Source: an uncultured Parabacteroides sp. (GTDB taxonomy: Bacteria > Bacteroidota > Bacteroidia > Bacteroidales > Tannerellaceae). Taken from it: 64,000 bases of DNA. A program made the translations under genes and the position numbers. Below are positions 1 to 8,043 of the stretch, piece by piece. Numbering within the stretch: the first letter of the stretch is position 1; each line of letters begins with the position of its first letter. The notes under the pieces were generated by a model. That model ran no database searches. It saw only the letters and a list, made by a program, of their open reading frames with translations, and had not been told where the DNA came from. The stretch lies in contig CAJTMR010000015.1 of the NCBI GenBank assembly GCA_910577325.1, forward strand, positions 20,621 through 84,620. Direction: 5' to 3'.

Positions 1-22
1 TTCTTTTTATCTGAAATAGTTA

Positions 23-61
23 AAAAGCCCCTCTGCAAAAACAAAATGCAGGGGGGCTTTT
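23..61. terminator. Hairpin terminator of a gene left of the window
   Basis: Arms at 23-37 and 47-61 pair over 15 bp with one G-U pair. The stem is GC-rich and flanked by A and T runs, so it can work in both directions. It lies 45 bases before the first gene, so it probably ends a transcript that enters from the left. Confidence 0.7.
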
Positions 62-106
62 GTTATATCTCCAAAAGTCACTAAAATTCTAAATAAAAAG
101 TACAAA

Positions 107-676
107 ATGAAAAAGTATTTTATCGTAGTAACAGCACTGGCATTCTTGGCAGCATGCAACGGGAAAGTTGCAAAAGACACTCCCGTATTAGTTGAAGATA
201 ATAATATCACCGTGGCCGAAGTTACTCCAGCAACCCCTTCCAAGCCAAAGCTGCCGGTAGTAAAGGCTAAACAGGTAAAGCCGGTCAATATGCGCGACTC
301 TTTGAAAATAGACTCGAAAAAAGGTGCGGTCATACAGAAAAAATATAAAGGGACTGTTCCTGCCGCCGACGGTCCAGGTATCGTTTATGAACTGACTTTG
401 TACTATCAGCAAGATAGCAACGACGGTGTCTACGAACTGGACGCCACTTACCTGGAAGCTGAAAACGGCAAAGACCAGACATTTACTTCCATCGGCAAAC
501 GTCAGGTGAAAAAAGGAACTCCTGCCAATGTAAACGCAGTCGTATATGAACTGATTCCTAATGACGGCGGCATGGTATTTCATTTCCAAGCAGAAGGCGA
601 TAGCCTGACCATGTTAAATCAGGAATTACAAAAAGCGACCTCCGACCTTAATTATACGCTAAAACTCGTACAATAA
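107..676 (+). CDS. NlpE-like lipoprotein lacking the CxxC motif
   Basis: A 189-aa protein with a lipoprotein signal peptide: a lysine-bearing start, a hydrophobic stretch, and lipobox LAAC with Cys17 as the lipidation site. A low-complexity linker rich in Pro, Val and Lys (residues 25-60) precedes a C-terminal domain (about 78-189). That domain opens with YKGTVPAADGPGI and resembles the N-terminal domain of NlpE, a copper-resistance and envelope-stress lipoprotein. In NlpE this segment carries CxxC (PCADCPGI-like); here both cysteines are replaced (Ala86, Gly89). The fold is therefore likely kept while metal or redox chemistry at that site is lost. Family placement rests on this motif and the overall strand pattern. 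The gene stands alone and ends at a strong hairpin. Confidence 0.7.
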   Translation: MKKYFIVVTALAFLAACNGKVAKDTPVLVEDNNITVAEVTPATPSKPKLPVVKAKQVKPVNMRDSLKIDSKKGAVIQKKYKGTVPAADGPGIVYELTLYYQQDSNDGVYELDATYLEAENGKDQTFTSIGKRQVKKGTPANVNAVVYELIPNDGGMVFHFQAEGDSLTMLNQELQKATSDLNYTLKLVQ

Positions 677-711
677 TTAATTACATCTTCACAGCACATC
701 TTTGTATAAAT

Positions 712-752
712 AAAAAGAGGCACTCCAATTTTTCTTTCGGAGGCCTCTTTTT
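712..752. terminator. Bidirectional terminator between convergent genes
   Basis: An A-rich arm with GAGGCACTCC pairs with GGAGGCCTC plus a T run, with one bulged base. It has T runs on both strands and sits between the NlpE-like gene and the convergent cysteine peptidase gene, so it probably serves both. Confidence 0.8.
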
Positions 753-791
753 TCATTTAATAATTTCTAATCGTTTGATTCTTATTACAAA

Positions 792-2009
792 TTATTTGAT
801 TCCCAACTTCGCTTTGATTGCTTTGGGAAGCGCGTCTTTGTGAACAACTATGTTCATGGTTTTATAACGGACAAACGCTTTGGATGCATACCAAATACCT
901 TCATACTTATTGGAAGTTCCCCAAGAGTTCTTCACCATATAGTATTCGTTGCCTTCCTGATCTTTAGCGATACCATAGATCTGCATACCGTGATCATCGG
1001 TCGTTTCATAGTTGTCGTAAGCCAACTGACGTTCTTCCTGTGTACACCATTTCTGCGGTTGAGGCTTTGTATTCAGTTTCTTTTCTTCCGGTTTCAATTT
1101 CAACCAATGAGCCATATCGGACCCACTCAGTTCCTGTACCTTTTCATTATCAGGCATCACAGCCACACCATCACGGGTAAAGCCGGATTCGCTCACGTCG
1201 GATCCCCAAGCAATCGTATAACCTGTATTGATTGCATTGTCAAATACTTCCATCAATTCGTCGATAGGCAAGTTATAAGACAATCCGTGACGCCAGTTAT
1301 CCTGAACCTCAATCGGGAATTGGGTATAGAACGGACGATGCGTATAAGAAGTCAGAGAGACATAGTCGGAAGATTTCAAGCCGGTAGACTTATAGAAAGA
1401 CTGCGGCGTATATTCTTTGCCTTTATAAGTAAACTTCTCCGGTGCTTTACCCAAATAAATTTCATGGACAGCAGCCACCGCTTTTTTCCACAGCAAGTTC
1501 TTATTCTCATCTGATTGCAGTTTTCGCAGTTGCCCCTTGGCCACAGCAGCCACCATGGCATCTGCAAGAGCGGAAAGTTCGGTATGGTTGCTCAACGTAT
1601 CACCATACATCACGCCCGGCCGCATTTCTTCTTCCGGAACCAGCCCGAAAGCTTCCATTCCATAAATCACGTCATAAAAAGAACCGCCTTGTGAAAAGGA
1701 TACATCTCCATGAGTACGCACCGCAGCATCTGCACGATCCAGATACGTATTGTAGACCGTAAACATTTCGGATAAATCATATTCACCCTTTCCCATACGA
1801 AGCAATTCCGATTCGAGGAATGCCATTGTAGAATAACACCAACAAGTTCCGGCACGATTCTGGTTCTTAATCGAAGTGATCGGATTTTCCTTTACAGTCG
1901 TAAAGACGAACCCCTCTTGATTTTCTTTCTTCTCTGATTCTTGTGCATGGATTGTTGCAGACATCGTCATGGCGAACAGCGCACCAACCGTAATAATTGT
2001 CTTTTTCAT
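792..2009 (-). CDS. Secreted C1-family cysteine peptidase (bleomycin hydrolase/PepC type)
   Basis: A 405-aa protein with a signal peptide (MKKTIITVGALFAMTMSA, cleavage likely after HAQ). The papain-type active site is visible: oxyanion Gln50 and nucleophile Cys56 in NQNRAGTCWCYS, His340 in DDHGMQIYG and Asn361 in VKNSWGT. The spacing and the long insertion between Cys and His fit the C1B (bleomycin hydrolase, aminopeptidase C) group. Cytosolic PepC lacks a signal peptide, so this is the exported variant common in Bacteroidales, presumably degrading peptides in the periplasm or outside. It is transcribed alone from a consensus promoter at 2050-2080 with an unusual CAAT array. The exact cleavage preference cannot be read from sequence. 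Confidence 0.88.
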   Translation of the reverse strand: MKKTIITVGALFAMTMSATIHAQESEKKENQEGFVFTTVKENPITSIKNQNRAGTCWCYSTMAFLESELLRMGKGEYDLSEMFTVYNTYLDRADAAVRTHGDVSFSQGGSFYDVIYGMEAFGLVPEEEMRPGVMYGDTLSNHTELSALADAMVAAVAKGQLRKLQSDENKNLLWKKAVAAVHEIYLGKAPEKFTYKGKEYTPQSFYKSTGLKSSDYVSLTSYTHRPFYTQFPIEVQDNWRHGLSYNLPIDELMEVFDNAINTGYTIAWGSDVSESGFTRDGVAVMPDNEKVQELSGSDMAHWLKLKPEEKKLNTKPQPQKWCTQEERQLAYDNYETTDDHGMQIYGIAKDQEGNEYYMVKNSWGTSNKYEGIWYASKAFVRYKTMNIVVHKDALPKAIKAKLGIK

Positions 2010-2049
2010 GTAAATCTATTTATTATATTATTAGATTAATATTGAGAGA

Positions 2050-2080
2050 CAAAGATACGATTAAATTGACAATGGGCAAT
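2050..2080 (-). promoter_or_regulatory. Bacteroidota-type promoter of the cysteine peptidase gene
   Basis: Read on the minus strand, the -7 element TATCTTTG (2050-2057) matches TAnnTTTG. A -33 element ATTG (2077-2080) lies 19 nt upstream. It sits about 40 bases before the peptidase start codon. Confidence 0.72.
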
Positions 2081-2094
2081 AGACAATGAACAAT
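2070..2094. repeat. Period-7 CAAT array overlapping the promoter
   Basis: CAAT occurs at 2070, 2077, 2084 and 2091, exactly seven bases apart, with variable three-base spacers. On the minus strand this gives four ATTG copies, one of which is the -33 element of the peptidase promoter. It may be a regulator-binding array or a slippage-prone tract. Confidence 0.6.
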
Positions 2095-2196
2095 TTAAAC
2101 AGTATCTTTGTTTAATGGTAATAACCGAAACATAAAAAATCACTTTTGAATTAAAGAAAAGCAACAAAGAAATCAGCATTTACGGTTCAAATTTGC

Positions 2197-3375
2197 TCAG
2201 AAAGCACGGATCGCTTTCCGACGATCCAATTCCGCTTTCAGCATACGAAGCTCACGGCTGGTTTGCCCGGCAACCGAAGTGTTTTCTTCCGCACGACGGA
2301 TCAGGTACGGCAATACATCTCGTACTTTTGCATACGGCACATATTTGGTCACATTATAACCTTCATGAGCCAGATTGAAAGAGATATTGTCACTCATCCC
2401 CAACAATTGAGCGAAAAAGATACGCGGATCATCGCGCTTCAAACCTTTTTCATCTATCAGCTTGGCCAATTTATAATTGCTCTCTTCATTATGCGTTCCC
2501 ATAAACATTTCGAAATGGTCGATATGATCCATTGTAAAACGGACTGCTTCGTCAAAGTTCTCGTCCGTCGCCTGTTTATCCTTACAAATCGGATCTGGAT
2601 ATCCCAAAGCGGCCGCCCTCGCACGTTCGGCCTCCATATAGGCGCCACGTACGAATTTCACGCCGGCAACATATCCTTTCTCTTTCGCGTCGTCCAAAAT
2701 ACGGCGCAAGTAGGGCATACGGTCATGCCGGTACATTTGCAAGGTTGCAAATACAATCGCCCGTTTCTTATTATATCTGCGCATAGCCTCATCGGTCAAA
2801 GTATCGAGGGCATCCTGAAAACAATAATCCTCCGCATCCACAATCAGGCGCACATTGTTGTCGTAGGCACGCTGGCAAAAAGCCATAAAGCGCTCCTTAA
2901 ATTCACGGAAAGCTTTTACTTCCTCAATGGTCAGTTCTTCTTGCTTTTCGGACGCCTTGGCAAGAAGTTCATCCGTTATGATAGTGGAAGGTTTGAATAC
3001 GGCATAAGCCAGGTTGTCATTTCCCTTTGCAAAATCGATCGAACGTATGGTTTCCTCAAAAGTAGCCCGTATTCCTTCGGGGGTTTGCTTGCCTTCGGCA
3101 GAAAAGTCCAAGGTGGATCGTACATTGAACTTTCGCAGATGGTCGATCGCTTTCGAACAATCCTGCAAAGTTTCACCTCCGACAAATTGTTTGTATAAGG
3201 TCGGCTTGACCGCCCATCCCAACGGGAAACGGATATTCAAAGCAATATCAGTTGCCACACTGGCACATTTTACCAGCCACGGATATTTGATTGTGTTGAA
3301 CAGCAAATAAGCATTTTTCAACTCAGACTGCGATTTAGCAGAGAAAGCAATTTCAGTGTTATTAAAATCTAACAT
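2197..3375 (-). CDS. Proline dehydrogenase (FAD-dependent, monofunctional)
   Basis: A 392-aa protein of the PRODH TIM-barrel family, the first step of proline catabolism: proline to 1-pyrroline-5-carboxylate with electrons passed through FAD to quinone. Family features include KFVRGAYMEAERARAAALGYP in the barrel and the C-terminal helix YLIRRAEENTSVAGQ, which carries the substrate-binding arginines. It has no DNA-binding or aldehyde dehydrogenase domain, so it corresponds to PRODH split from PutA. The P5C dehydrogenase gene lies 144 bases upstream on the same strand, so the two probably form one unit that converts proline to glutamate. Confidence 0.9.
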   Translation of the reverse strand: MLDFNNTEIAFSAKSQSELKNAYLLFNTIKYPWLVKCASVATDIALNIRFPLGWAVKPTLYKQFVGGETLQDCSKAIDHLRKFNVRSTLDFSAEGKQTPEGIRATFEETIRSIDFAKGNDNLAYAVFKPSTIITDELLAKASEKQEELTIEEVKAFREFKERFMAFCQRAYDNNVRLIVDAEDYCFQDALDTLTDEAMRRYNKKRAIVFATLQMYRHDRMPYLRRILDDAKEKGYVAGVKFVRGAYMEAERARAAALGYPDPICKDKQATDENFDEAVRFTMDHIDHFEMFMGTHNEESNYKLAKLIDEKGLKRDDPRIFFAQLLGMSDNISFNLAHEGYNVTKYVPYAKVRDVLPYLIRRAEENTSVAGQTSRELRMLKAELDRRKAIRAF

Positions 3376-3519
3376 GGTATTTGATATTAGTTGACAGTTA
3401 ACGTATAAATAATGAGCAGGAATGCCGTTTTACAAAATGTGCCAACCTCCAATTTACAAGAAACACTCCTTCATTGGCATATTGGCACATTCTAATTTAT
3501 CGGCTCATCATCAAATCAA

Positions 3520-5151
3520 TTACTTTTCTCCAAGAAACGGATACCCGTAGCTTGTCGGCGGAACCAAAGCCTCCTTGATACAACGGGCATTTGTCCAGCG
3601 AATCAAGTTCAACGGCCCGCCAGCCTTATCGTTCGTACCCGAAGCACGCGAACCGCCAAACGGCTGCTGGGCAATAACAGCGCCTGTCGGTTTATCGTTG
3701 ATATAGAAGTTACCCGCTGCATAACGCAATTTATTAAACGCCAGATCGATCGCGTAACGATCGCGTGCAAAAATGGAACCGGTCAAACCATACGGAGACG
3801 TACGGTCGCAGAGTTCGAGCGTTTCCTCATATTTATTATCATCGTACACATAAATCGTGATAACCGGACCGAAAATTTCTTCCACCATGCTCTTGAACAT
3901 CGGGTCCGTAGTCAGGATGACAGTCGGCTCTACAAAATAACCTACGGACTTATCACCGTTCCCGCCGAAAACGATTTCCGCATCAGGAGACTGTTTTGCG
4001 TAATCGACATAACTCATGATGTTGTCGAACGAAGCTTCATCGATAACCGCATTGACAAAGTTAGTGAAATCCTGGACATCTCCCATTTTGATTTCTTTCA
4101 GCATATCGCCTACATAATCCTTCACTTCTCTCCAAAGTGAAGCAGGAATATAAGCACGTGAACCTGCCGAGCATTTTTGCCCTTGGTACTCGAACGCACC
4201 ACGTACGATAGCTGTCGCGACATCCAAAGCCGGAGCAGAAGGATGAACGAAAATAAAGTTCTTGCCACCTGTTTCACCGACAATCTTCGGATAAGATTTA
4301 TAATGTCCCAGATTTTCACCGATCTGCCGCCAAAGGGTATTAAAGGTAGAAGTGGAGCCGGTGAAATGGAAACCACCCAAATCACGGCTTGCCGTTACGA
4401 CTTTGCCGATCACGCTTCCCTGCCCCGGTATAAAATTGACAACGCCGTCAGGTAAACCGGCTTCCTGAAATACTTTCATCAGAAAATAGTTAGAGTGGAT
4501 AGCGGTTGTCGACGGTTTCCAAACCGCCACATTGCCCATCATGGCAGGCGCCATGTTCAAGTTTGAGGCAATAGAGGTAAAATTGAACGGCGTTAGCGAA
4601 AACACGAACCCCTCCAAAGCACGATACTCCATCCGGTTCAAAATCCCTGTTTCCGAATAAGGCTGGTCTGCATACACCTGACTGGCATAGAAGGTACTGA
4701 AACGAAGGAAATCGATCAATTCGCAAGGAGCATCTATTTCAGCTTGGAACGGATTCTTGCTTTGTCCCAGCATGACGGAAGCATTCAATATATAACGATA
4801 TTTGGTGGAAAGCAATTCTGCGACACGCAACATGACGGAAGCACGTTCTACCCAAGGAAGTTCAGACCATTCCTTATGTGCCTTCATGGCAGCGTCGATA
4901 GCCATCTGTACTTCTTTTTCCCCGGCCTTATGATAAGTTGCCAATACATGATGATGGTCGTGCGGCATCACGACTTTGCCGGTATCGCCCGTACGGATTT
5001 CCTTACCTCCGATCACCAACGGGATATCCCATTCTTCCGAAGAAAGTTGAGCCAAAGCTTTTTTCAAGGATGATTTTTCACTTGAACCGGGAGCGTATGC
5101 TTTTACCGGCTCATTAATAGGTTTGGGGAAACTAAAAATTGCGTTGTCCAT
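3520..5151 (-). CDS. pruA: L-glutamate gamma-semialdehyde (P5C) dehydrogenase
   Basis: A 543-aa aldehyde dehydrogenase of the PruA type. It oxidises glutamate semialdehyde, the hydrolysed product of proline dehydrogenase, to glutamate with NAD. Visible are the cofactor-binding segment FTGSTSTFNTLWRQIG, the general-base glutamate in KIVGETGGKN and the catalytic cysteine near residue 328 in EYQGQKCSAGSRAYIP. Length and N-terminal extension match the mammalian and Bacteroidales form (540-560 aa). The ATG at 5151 is the natural start. It is the first gene of the proline catabolic pair, followed by proline dehydrogenase. Confidence 0.92.
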   Translation of the reverse strand: MDNAIFSFPKPINEPVKAYAPGSSEKSSLKKALAQLSSEEWDIPLVIGGKEIRTGDTGKVVMPHDHHHVLATYHKAGEKEVQMAIDAAMKAHKEWSELPWVERASVMLRVAELLSTKYRYILNASVMLGQSKNPFQAEIDAPCELIDFLRFSTFYASQVYADQPYSETGILNRMEYRALEGFVFSLTPFNFTSIASNLNMAPAMMGNVAVWKPSTTAIHSNYFLMKVFQEAGLPDGVVNFIPGQGSVIGKVVTASRDLGGFHFTGSTSTFNTLWRQIGENLGHYKSYPKIVGETGGKNFIFVHPSAPALDVATAIVRGAFEYQGQKCSAGSRAYIPASLWREVKDYVGDMLKEIKMGDVQDFTNFVNAVIDEASFDNIMSYVDYAKQSPDAEIVFGGNGDKSVGYFVEPTVILTTDPMFKSMVEEIFGPVITIYVYDDNKYEETLELCDRTSPYGLTGSIFARDRYAIDLAFNKLRYAAGNFYINDKPTGAVIAQQPFGGSRASGTNDKAGGPLNLIRWTNARCIKEALVPPTSYGYPFLGEK

Positions 5152-5345
5152 AATATCTCTTGTTTAAGTGTTCAAAGGTTGATTATTTTTCAACGCCGTA
5201 AACATAACCAATAATTTTTTAAAACAAGAGACAGAAGCGTTAAATTAAATTTAAATCTGAATCTCAGGACATTCCTCTCCATCCTCAACAATTCAAGTCG
5301 CAAAGTTGTTAACTTAACATATTAATCATCTTAAATGCAAAGAAT

Positions 5346-5534
5346 ATGGCTATAAAAAGTGTTCGGATAGAAGAGGACTGTATCGCTTGCGGTACATGCG
5401 AAGGCATCTGTCCCGAAGTATTTCAGGTTACAGACCGCTCACGTGTAAAAAAAGGAGTAAACTTCAACGATTATGAAGCAGGAATAAAGGAAGCAGCCGA
5501 AAGCTGCCCGGTCAGCGTTATCAAATACGATTAA
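5346..5534 (+). CDS. Small [4Fe-4S] ferredoxin
   Basis: A 62-aa soluble ferredoxin. Cys positions follow CIACGTCEGICPEVF (C-x2-C-x2-C-x3-CP) plus a lone SCPVSVI near the C-terminus. This is the single-cluster pattern of Desulfovibrio and Pyrococcus ferredoxins, where the first three cysteines and the late Cys-Pro ligate the cluster and the remaining cysteine is not a ligand. It is a low-potential electron carrier of unknown partner. The gene stands alone, divergent from the proline operon and separated from the next gene by an intergenic repeat cluster. The [FeFe] hydrogenase at 20.6-22.0 kb is a possible partner, but nothing in the sequence links them. Confidence 0.88.
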   Translation: MAIKSVRIEEDCIACGTCEGICPEVFQVTDRSRVKKGVNFNDYEAGIKEAAESCPVSVIKYD

Positions 5535-5579
5535 GAACGATCTTACGGATTATAACAAATTATTATTTAACCATCTACA

Positions 5580-5641
5580 GTTTCCCGCCGAAGAAACATC
5601 TGTTCCCTCGGCGGGAAACTATAATTTCCTCGGCGGGAAAC
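5580..5641. repeat. Intergenic inverted/direct repeat cluster (GGCGGGAAA type)
   Basis: Two direct copies of CCTCGGCGGGAAAC (5606-5619 and 5628-5641) follow an inverted copy at 5580-5593, GTTTCCCGCCGAAG, which matches 13 of 14 bases. Alternative hairpins are possible between the first copy and either of the others. The GC-rich words stand out in AT-rich spacer DNA. It lies between the ferredoxin gene and the XRE-cupin gene. Confidence 0.8.
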
Positions 5642-5719
5642 AACCCATACATAAAAAGTATCTTCCATACATCCTCTCAAAATAACTAAATAACATTACA
5701 TTCATCTTCCTTTAGACAT

Positions 5720-5742
5720 TTTGCTTTTTATTCCTATCTTTG
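5720..5742 (+). promoter_or_regulatory. Probable promoter of the XRE-cupin gene
   Basis: TATCTTTG at 5735-5742 is a perfect Bacteroidota -7 element, 29 bases before the ATG at 5772. The -33 match is poor (a TTTAG stretch about 19 nt upstream). Confidence 0.55.
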
Positions 5743-5771
5743 GAGCATCATAAATATAATAATCAACGGAG

Positions 5772-6326
5772 ATGAACGAACAGATAAAACAAATTGCGGA
5801 GCGTTTGGCCGGGCTTCGGGACGCATTGGAAATCACACCTGAAGAAATGGCCGGGGTTTGCAACCTGACTCCCGAACAGTATATGAAGCTCGAAAGCGGT
5901 ACTGTTGATATTTCAGTAAGCGTATTGCATCAGATTTCGCAAGCTTACGGTGTAGAACTGACAACGCTGATGTTTGGTGACGAACCCAAAATGAGCAGTT
6001 ACTTTATTACCCGCAAAGGCAAAGGCATTGCCGTAGAACGAACCAAGGCTTATAAATACCAGTCGCTTGCAGCCGGTTTTGCCGGCCGGAAAGCAGACCC
6101 GTTCATGGTTACCGTCCATCCGACTCCCGACGAGACACCGATTTATCTGAACTCGCATCCCGGACAAGAGTATAATATAGTACTGAAAGGCCGCATGTTG
6201 CTACAGATCAACAACAAAGAACTGATACTGGAAGAAGGCGACAGTATCTATTTCAATTCCGAACTGCCACATGGAATGAAAGCGCTCGACGGAGAAAAGG
6301 TCAGTTTCCTGGCTATCATCTTGTAA
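5772..6326 (+). CDS. XRE-family HTH regulator with C-terminal cupin
   Basis: A 184-aa protein. Residues 5-62 form an XRE/Cro helix-turn-helix (LAGLRDALEITPEEMAGVCNLTPEQYMKLESG). Residues about 110-184 form a cupin barrel (PGQEYNIVLKGRMLLQINNKE, EEGDSIYFNSELPHGMKAL) that likely senses a small ligand. Related HTH-cupin proteins often control the adjacent metabolic gene. The stop codon lies only 19 bases before the ATG of the acyl-CoA synthetase gene, so the two are almost certainly co-transcribed and the regulator probably responds to that enzyme's substrate or product. The ligand is unknown. Confidence 0.87.
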   Translation: MNEQIKQIAERLAGLRDALEITPEEMAGVCNLTPEQYMKLESGTVDISVSVLHQISQAYGVELTTLMFGDEPKMSSYFITRKGKGIAVERTKAYKYQSLAAGFAGRKADPFMVTVHPTPDETPIYLNSHPGQEYNIVLKGRMLLQINNKELILEEGDSIYFNSELPHGMKALDGEKVSFLAIIL

Positions 6327-6345
6327 ATTGTCAATTAATTCAGTT

Positions 6346-8001
6346 ATGTTAGAAAAATTCATAGATAAAACGACTTTCGAGTCGCAAGAAGATTTTATAC
6401 AGAATTTCAAAATAAAAGTCCCGGAGAACTTCAACTTCGGATATGACGTAGTAGATGCGTGGGCGGAAGAAAAACCCGATAAGATTGCTTTGTGCTGGAC
6501 AAACGACCAAGGAGAACATATCGACTTCACCTTCGCCGACCTGAAGAAATACACCGACCGGACAGCCGCTTATTTCCAGTCGTTGGGAATCGGGCACGGC
6601 GACATGGTCATGCTGATATTGAAACGCCGTTATGAATTCTGGTTCTCGATTGTCGCATTGCATAAATTGGGAGCCGTGGTGATCCCGGCAACCCATCTGC
6701 TGACGAAAAAAGATATCGTCTATCGTGCGAATGCAGCCGATATCAAGATGATCGTTTGTGCCGGCGAGGATGTGATCACCCAACATATCATAGATTCATT
6801 GCCCGATTCTCCTTCCATAAAGAGTGTCGTTTCGGTCGGTCCCGAAATACCCGAAGGATTTGAGGACTTCCAAAAAGGCATCGAAAGCGCGGTTCCGTTC
6901 GTCCGTCCGGAACATCCGAACAGCAACGACGACATTTCACTGATGTATTTCACTTCCGGCACGACCGGCAACCCGAAGATGGTAGCACACGATTTCACTT
7001 ACCCGCTGGGCCATATCGCGACAGGAAGTTTCTGGCATAACCTGCATAAAGACAGCCTCCACCTGACGATCGCCGATACCGGATGGGGAAAAGCCGTATG
7101 GGGAAAACTCTACGGACAATGGATTGCAGGAGCTACCGTATTCGTGTACGACCACGAGAAATTCACGCCTGCCGACATGCTGCAGATGATACAGGACTAC
7201 CGCATCACATCTTTGTGCGCACCTCCGACAATCTTCCGTTTCCTGATACGCGAAGACCTGACGAAATACGACCTGTCGTCCCTCCAATACTGTACTATCG
7301 CCGGCGAAGCACTGAACCCTGCCGTGTTCGACACGTTCTACAAACTGACCGGTATCAAATTGATGGAAGGTTTCGGACAGACGGAAACAACCCTGACCGT
7401 CGCCACTTTCCCGTGGATAGAACCGAAGCCCGGCTCGATGGGGGTTCCCAACCCGCAGTACGATGTAGACTTGTTACGTCCGGACGGAACCCGTGCCGAA
7501 GACGGCGAACAGGGGCAGATCGTGATCCACACGGCAAACGGCAAGCCGATCGGCCTTTTCAAGGAATATTACCGGGATGCCGAACGCACACGCGAAGCAT
7601 GGCACGACGGACTGTATTACACGGGCGACGTCGCCTGGCGCGATGAAGACGGCTACCTTTGGTTCGTTGGCCGCGCCGACGATGTTATCAAAAGTTCCGG
7701 CTATCGTATCGGTCCGTTCGAAGTGGAAAGCGCCCTGATGACACACCCGGCGGTTGTCGAATGTGCAATCACAGGTGTTCCCGACGAAATCCGCGGACAG
7801 GTGGTAAAAGCCACCATTGTATTGGCGAAGGACTACAAGGATAAAGCCGGAGACGCTTTGGTCAAGGAATTGCAGGACCATGTCAAAAAGGTGACAGCTC
7901 CGTACAAATACCCGCGTGTTGTCGAGTTCGTAGACGAATTACCCAAGACGATCAGCGGCAAGATACGTCGAGTCGAGATCAGAGACAAAGACAAAAAATA
8001 A
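6346..8001 (+). CDS. Acyl-CoA synthetase (AMP-forming, medium-chain/acetyl-like)
   Basis: An adenylate-forming enzyme of about 551 aa. It activates a carboxylic acid with ATP and then forms the CoA thioester. Motifs are the phosphate loop FTSGTTGNPKMVAHD, the adenine-binding GFGQTETT, the hinge region YYTGDVAWRDEDGYLWFVGR and the C-terminal catalytic lysine in PKTISGKIRRVE. The ATG at 6346 is preferred; the frame is open to a TTG at 6328, but that is unlikely to be used. The substrate is not evident; the arrangement resembles medium-chain acyl-CoA synthetases more than acetate ligases. It follows the XRE-cupin gene and precedes the carbamoyltransferase gene by 42 bases. Confidence 0.85.
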   Translation: MLEKFIDKTTFESQEDFIQNFKIKVPENFNFGYDVVDAWAEEKPDKIALCWTNDQGEHIDFTFADLKKYTDRTAAYFQSLGIGHGDMVMLILKRRYEFWFSIVALHKLGAVVIPATHLLTKKDIVYRANAADIKMIVCAGEDVITQHIIDSLPDSPSIKSVVSVGPEIPEGFEDFQKGIESAVPFVRPEHPNSNDDISLMYFTSGTTGNPKMVAHDFTYPLGHIATGSFWHNLHKDSLHLTIADTGWGKAVWGKLYGQWIAGATVFVYDHEKFTPADMLQMIQDYRITSLCAPPTIFRFLIREDLTKYDLSSLQYCTIAGEALNPAVFDTFYKLTGIKLMEGFGQTETTLTVATFPWIEPKPGSMGVPNPQYDVDLLRPDGTRAEDGEQGQIVIHTANGKPIGLFKEYYRDAERTREAWHDGLYYTGDVAWRDEDGYLWFVGRADDVIKSSGYRIGPFEVESALMTHPAVVECAITGVPDEIRGQVVKATIVLAKDYKDKAGDALVKELQDHVKKVTAPYKYPRVVEFVDELPKTISGKIRRVEIRDKDKK

Positions 8002-8043
8002 AACGTATCACCGTTGGCACGGTAAAACTCAGAACAATTTAAA

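Noticed and set aside
2103..2110. TATCTTTG on the plus strand
   Set aside because: Perfect -7 word, but no -33 partner at the right distance and no plus-strand gene follows for 3 kb.
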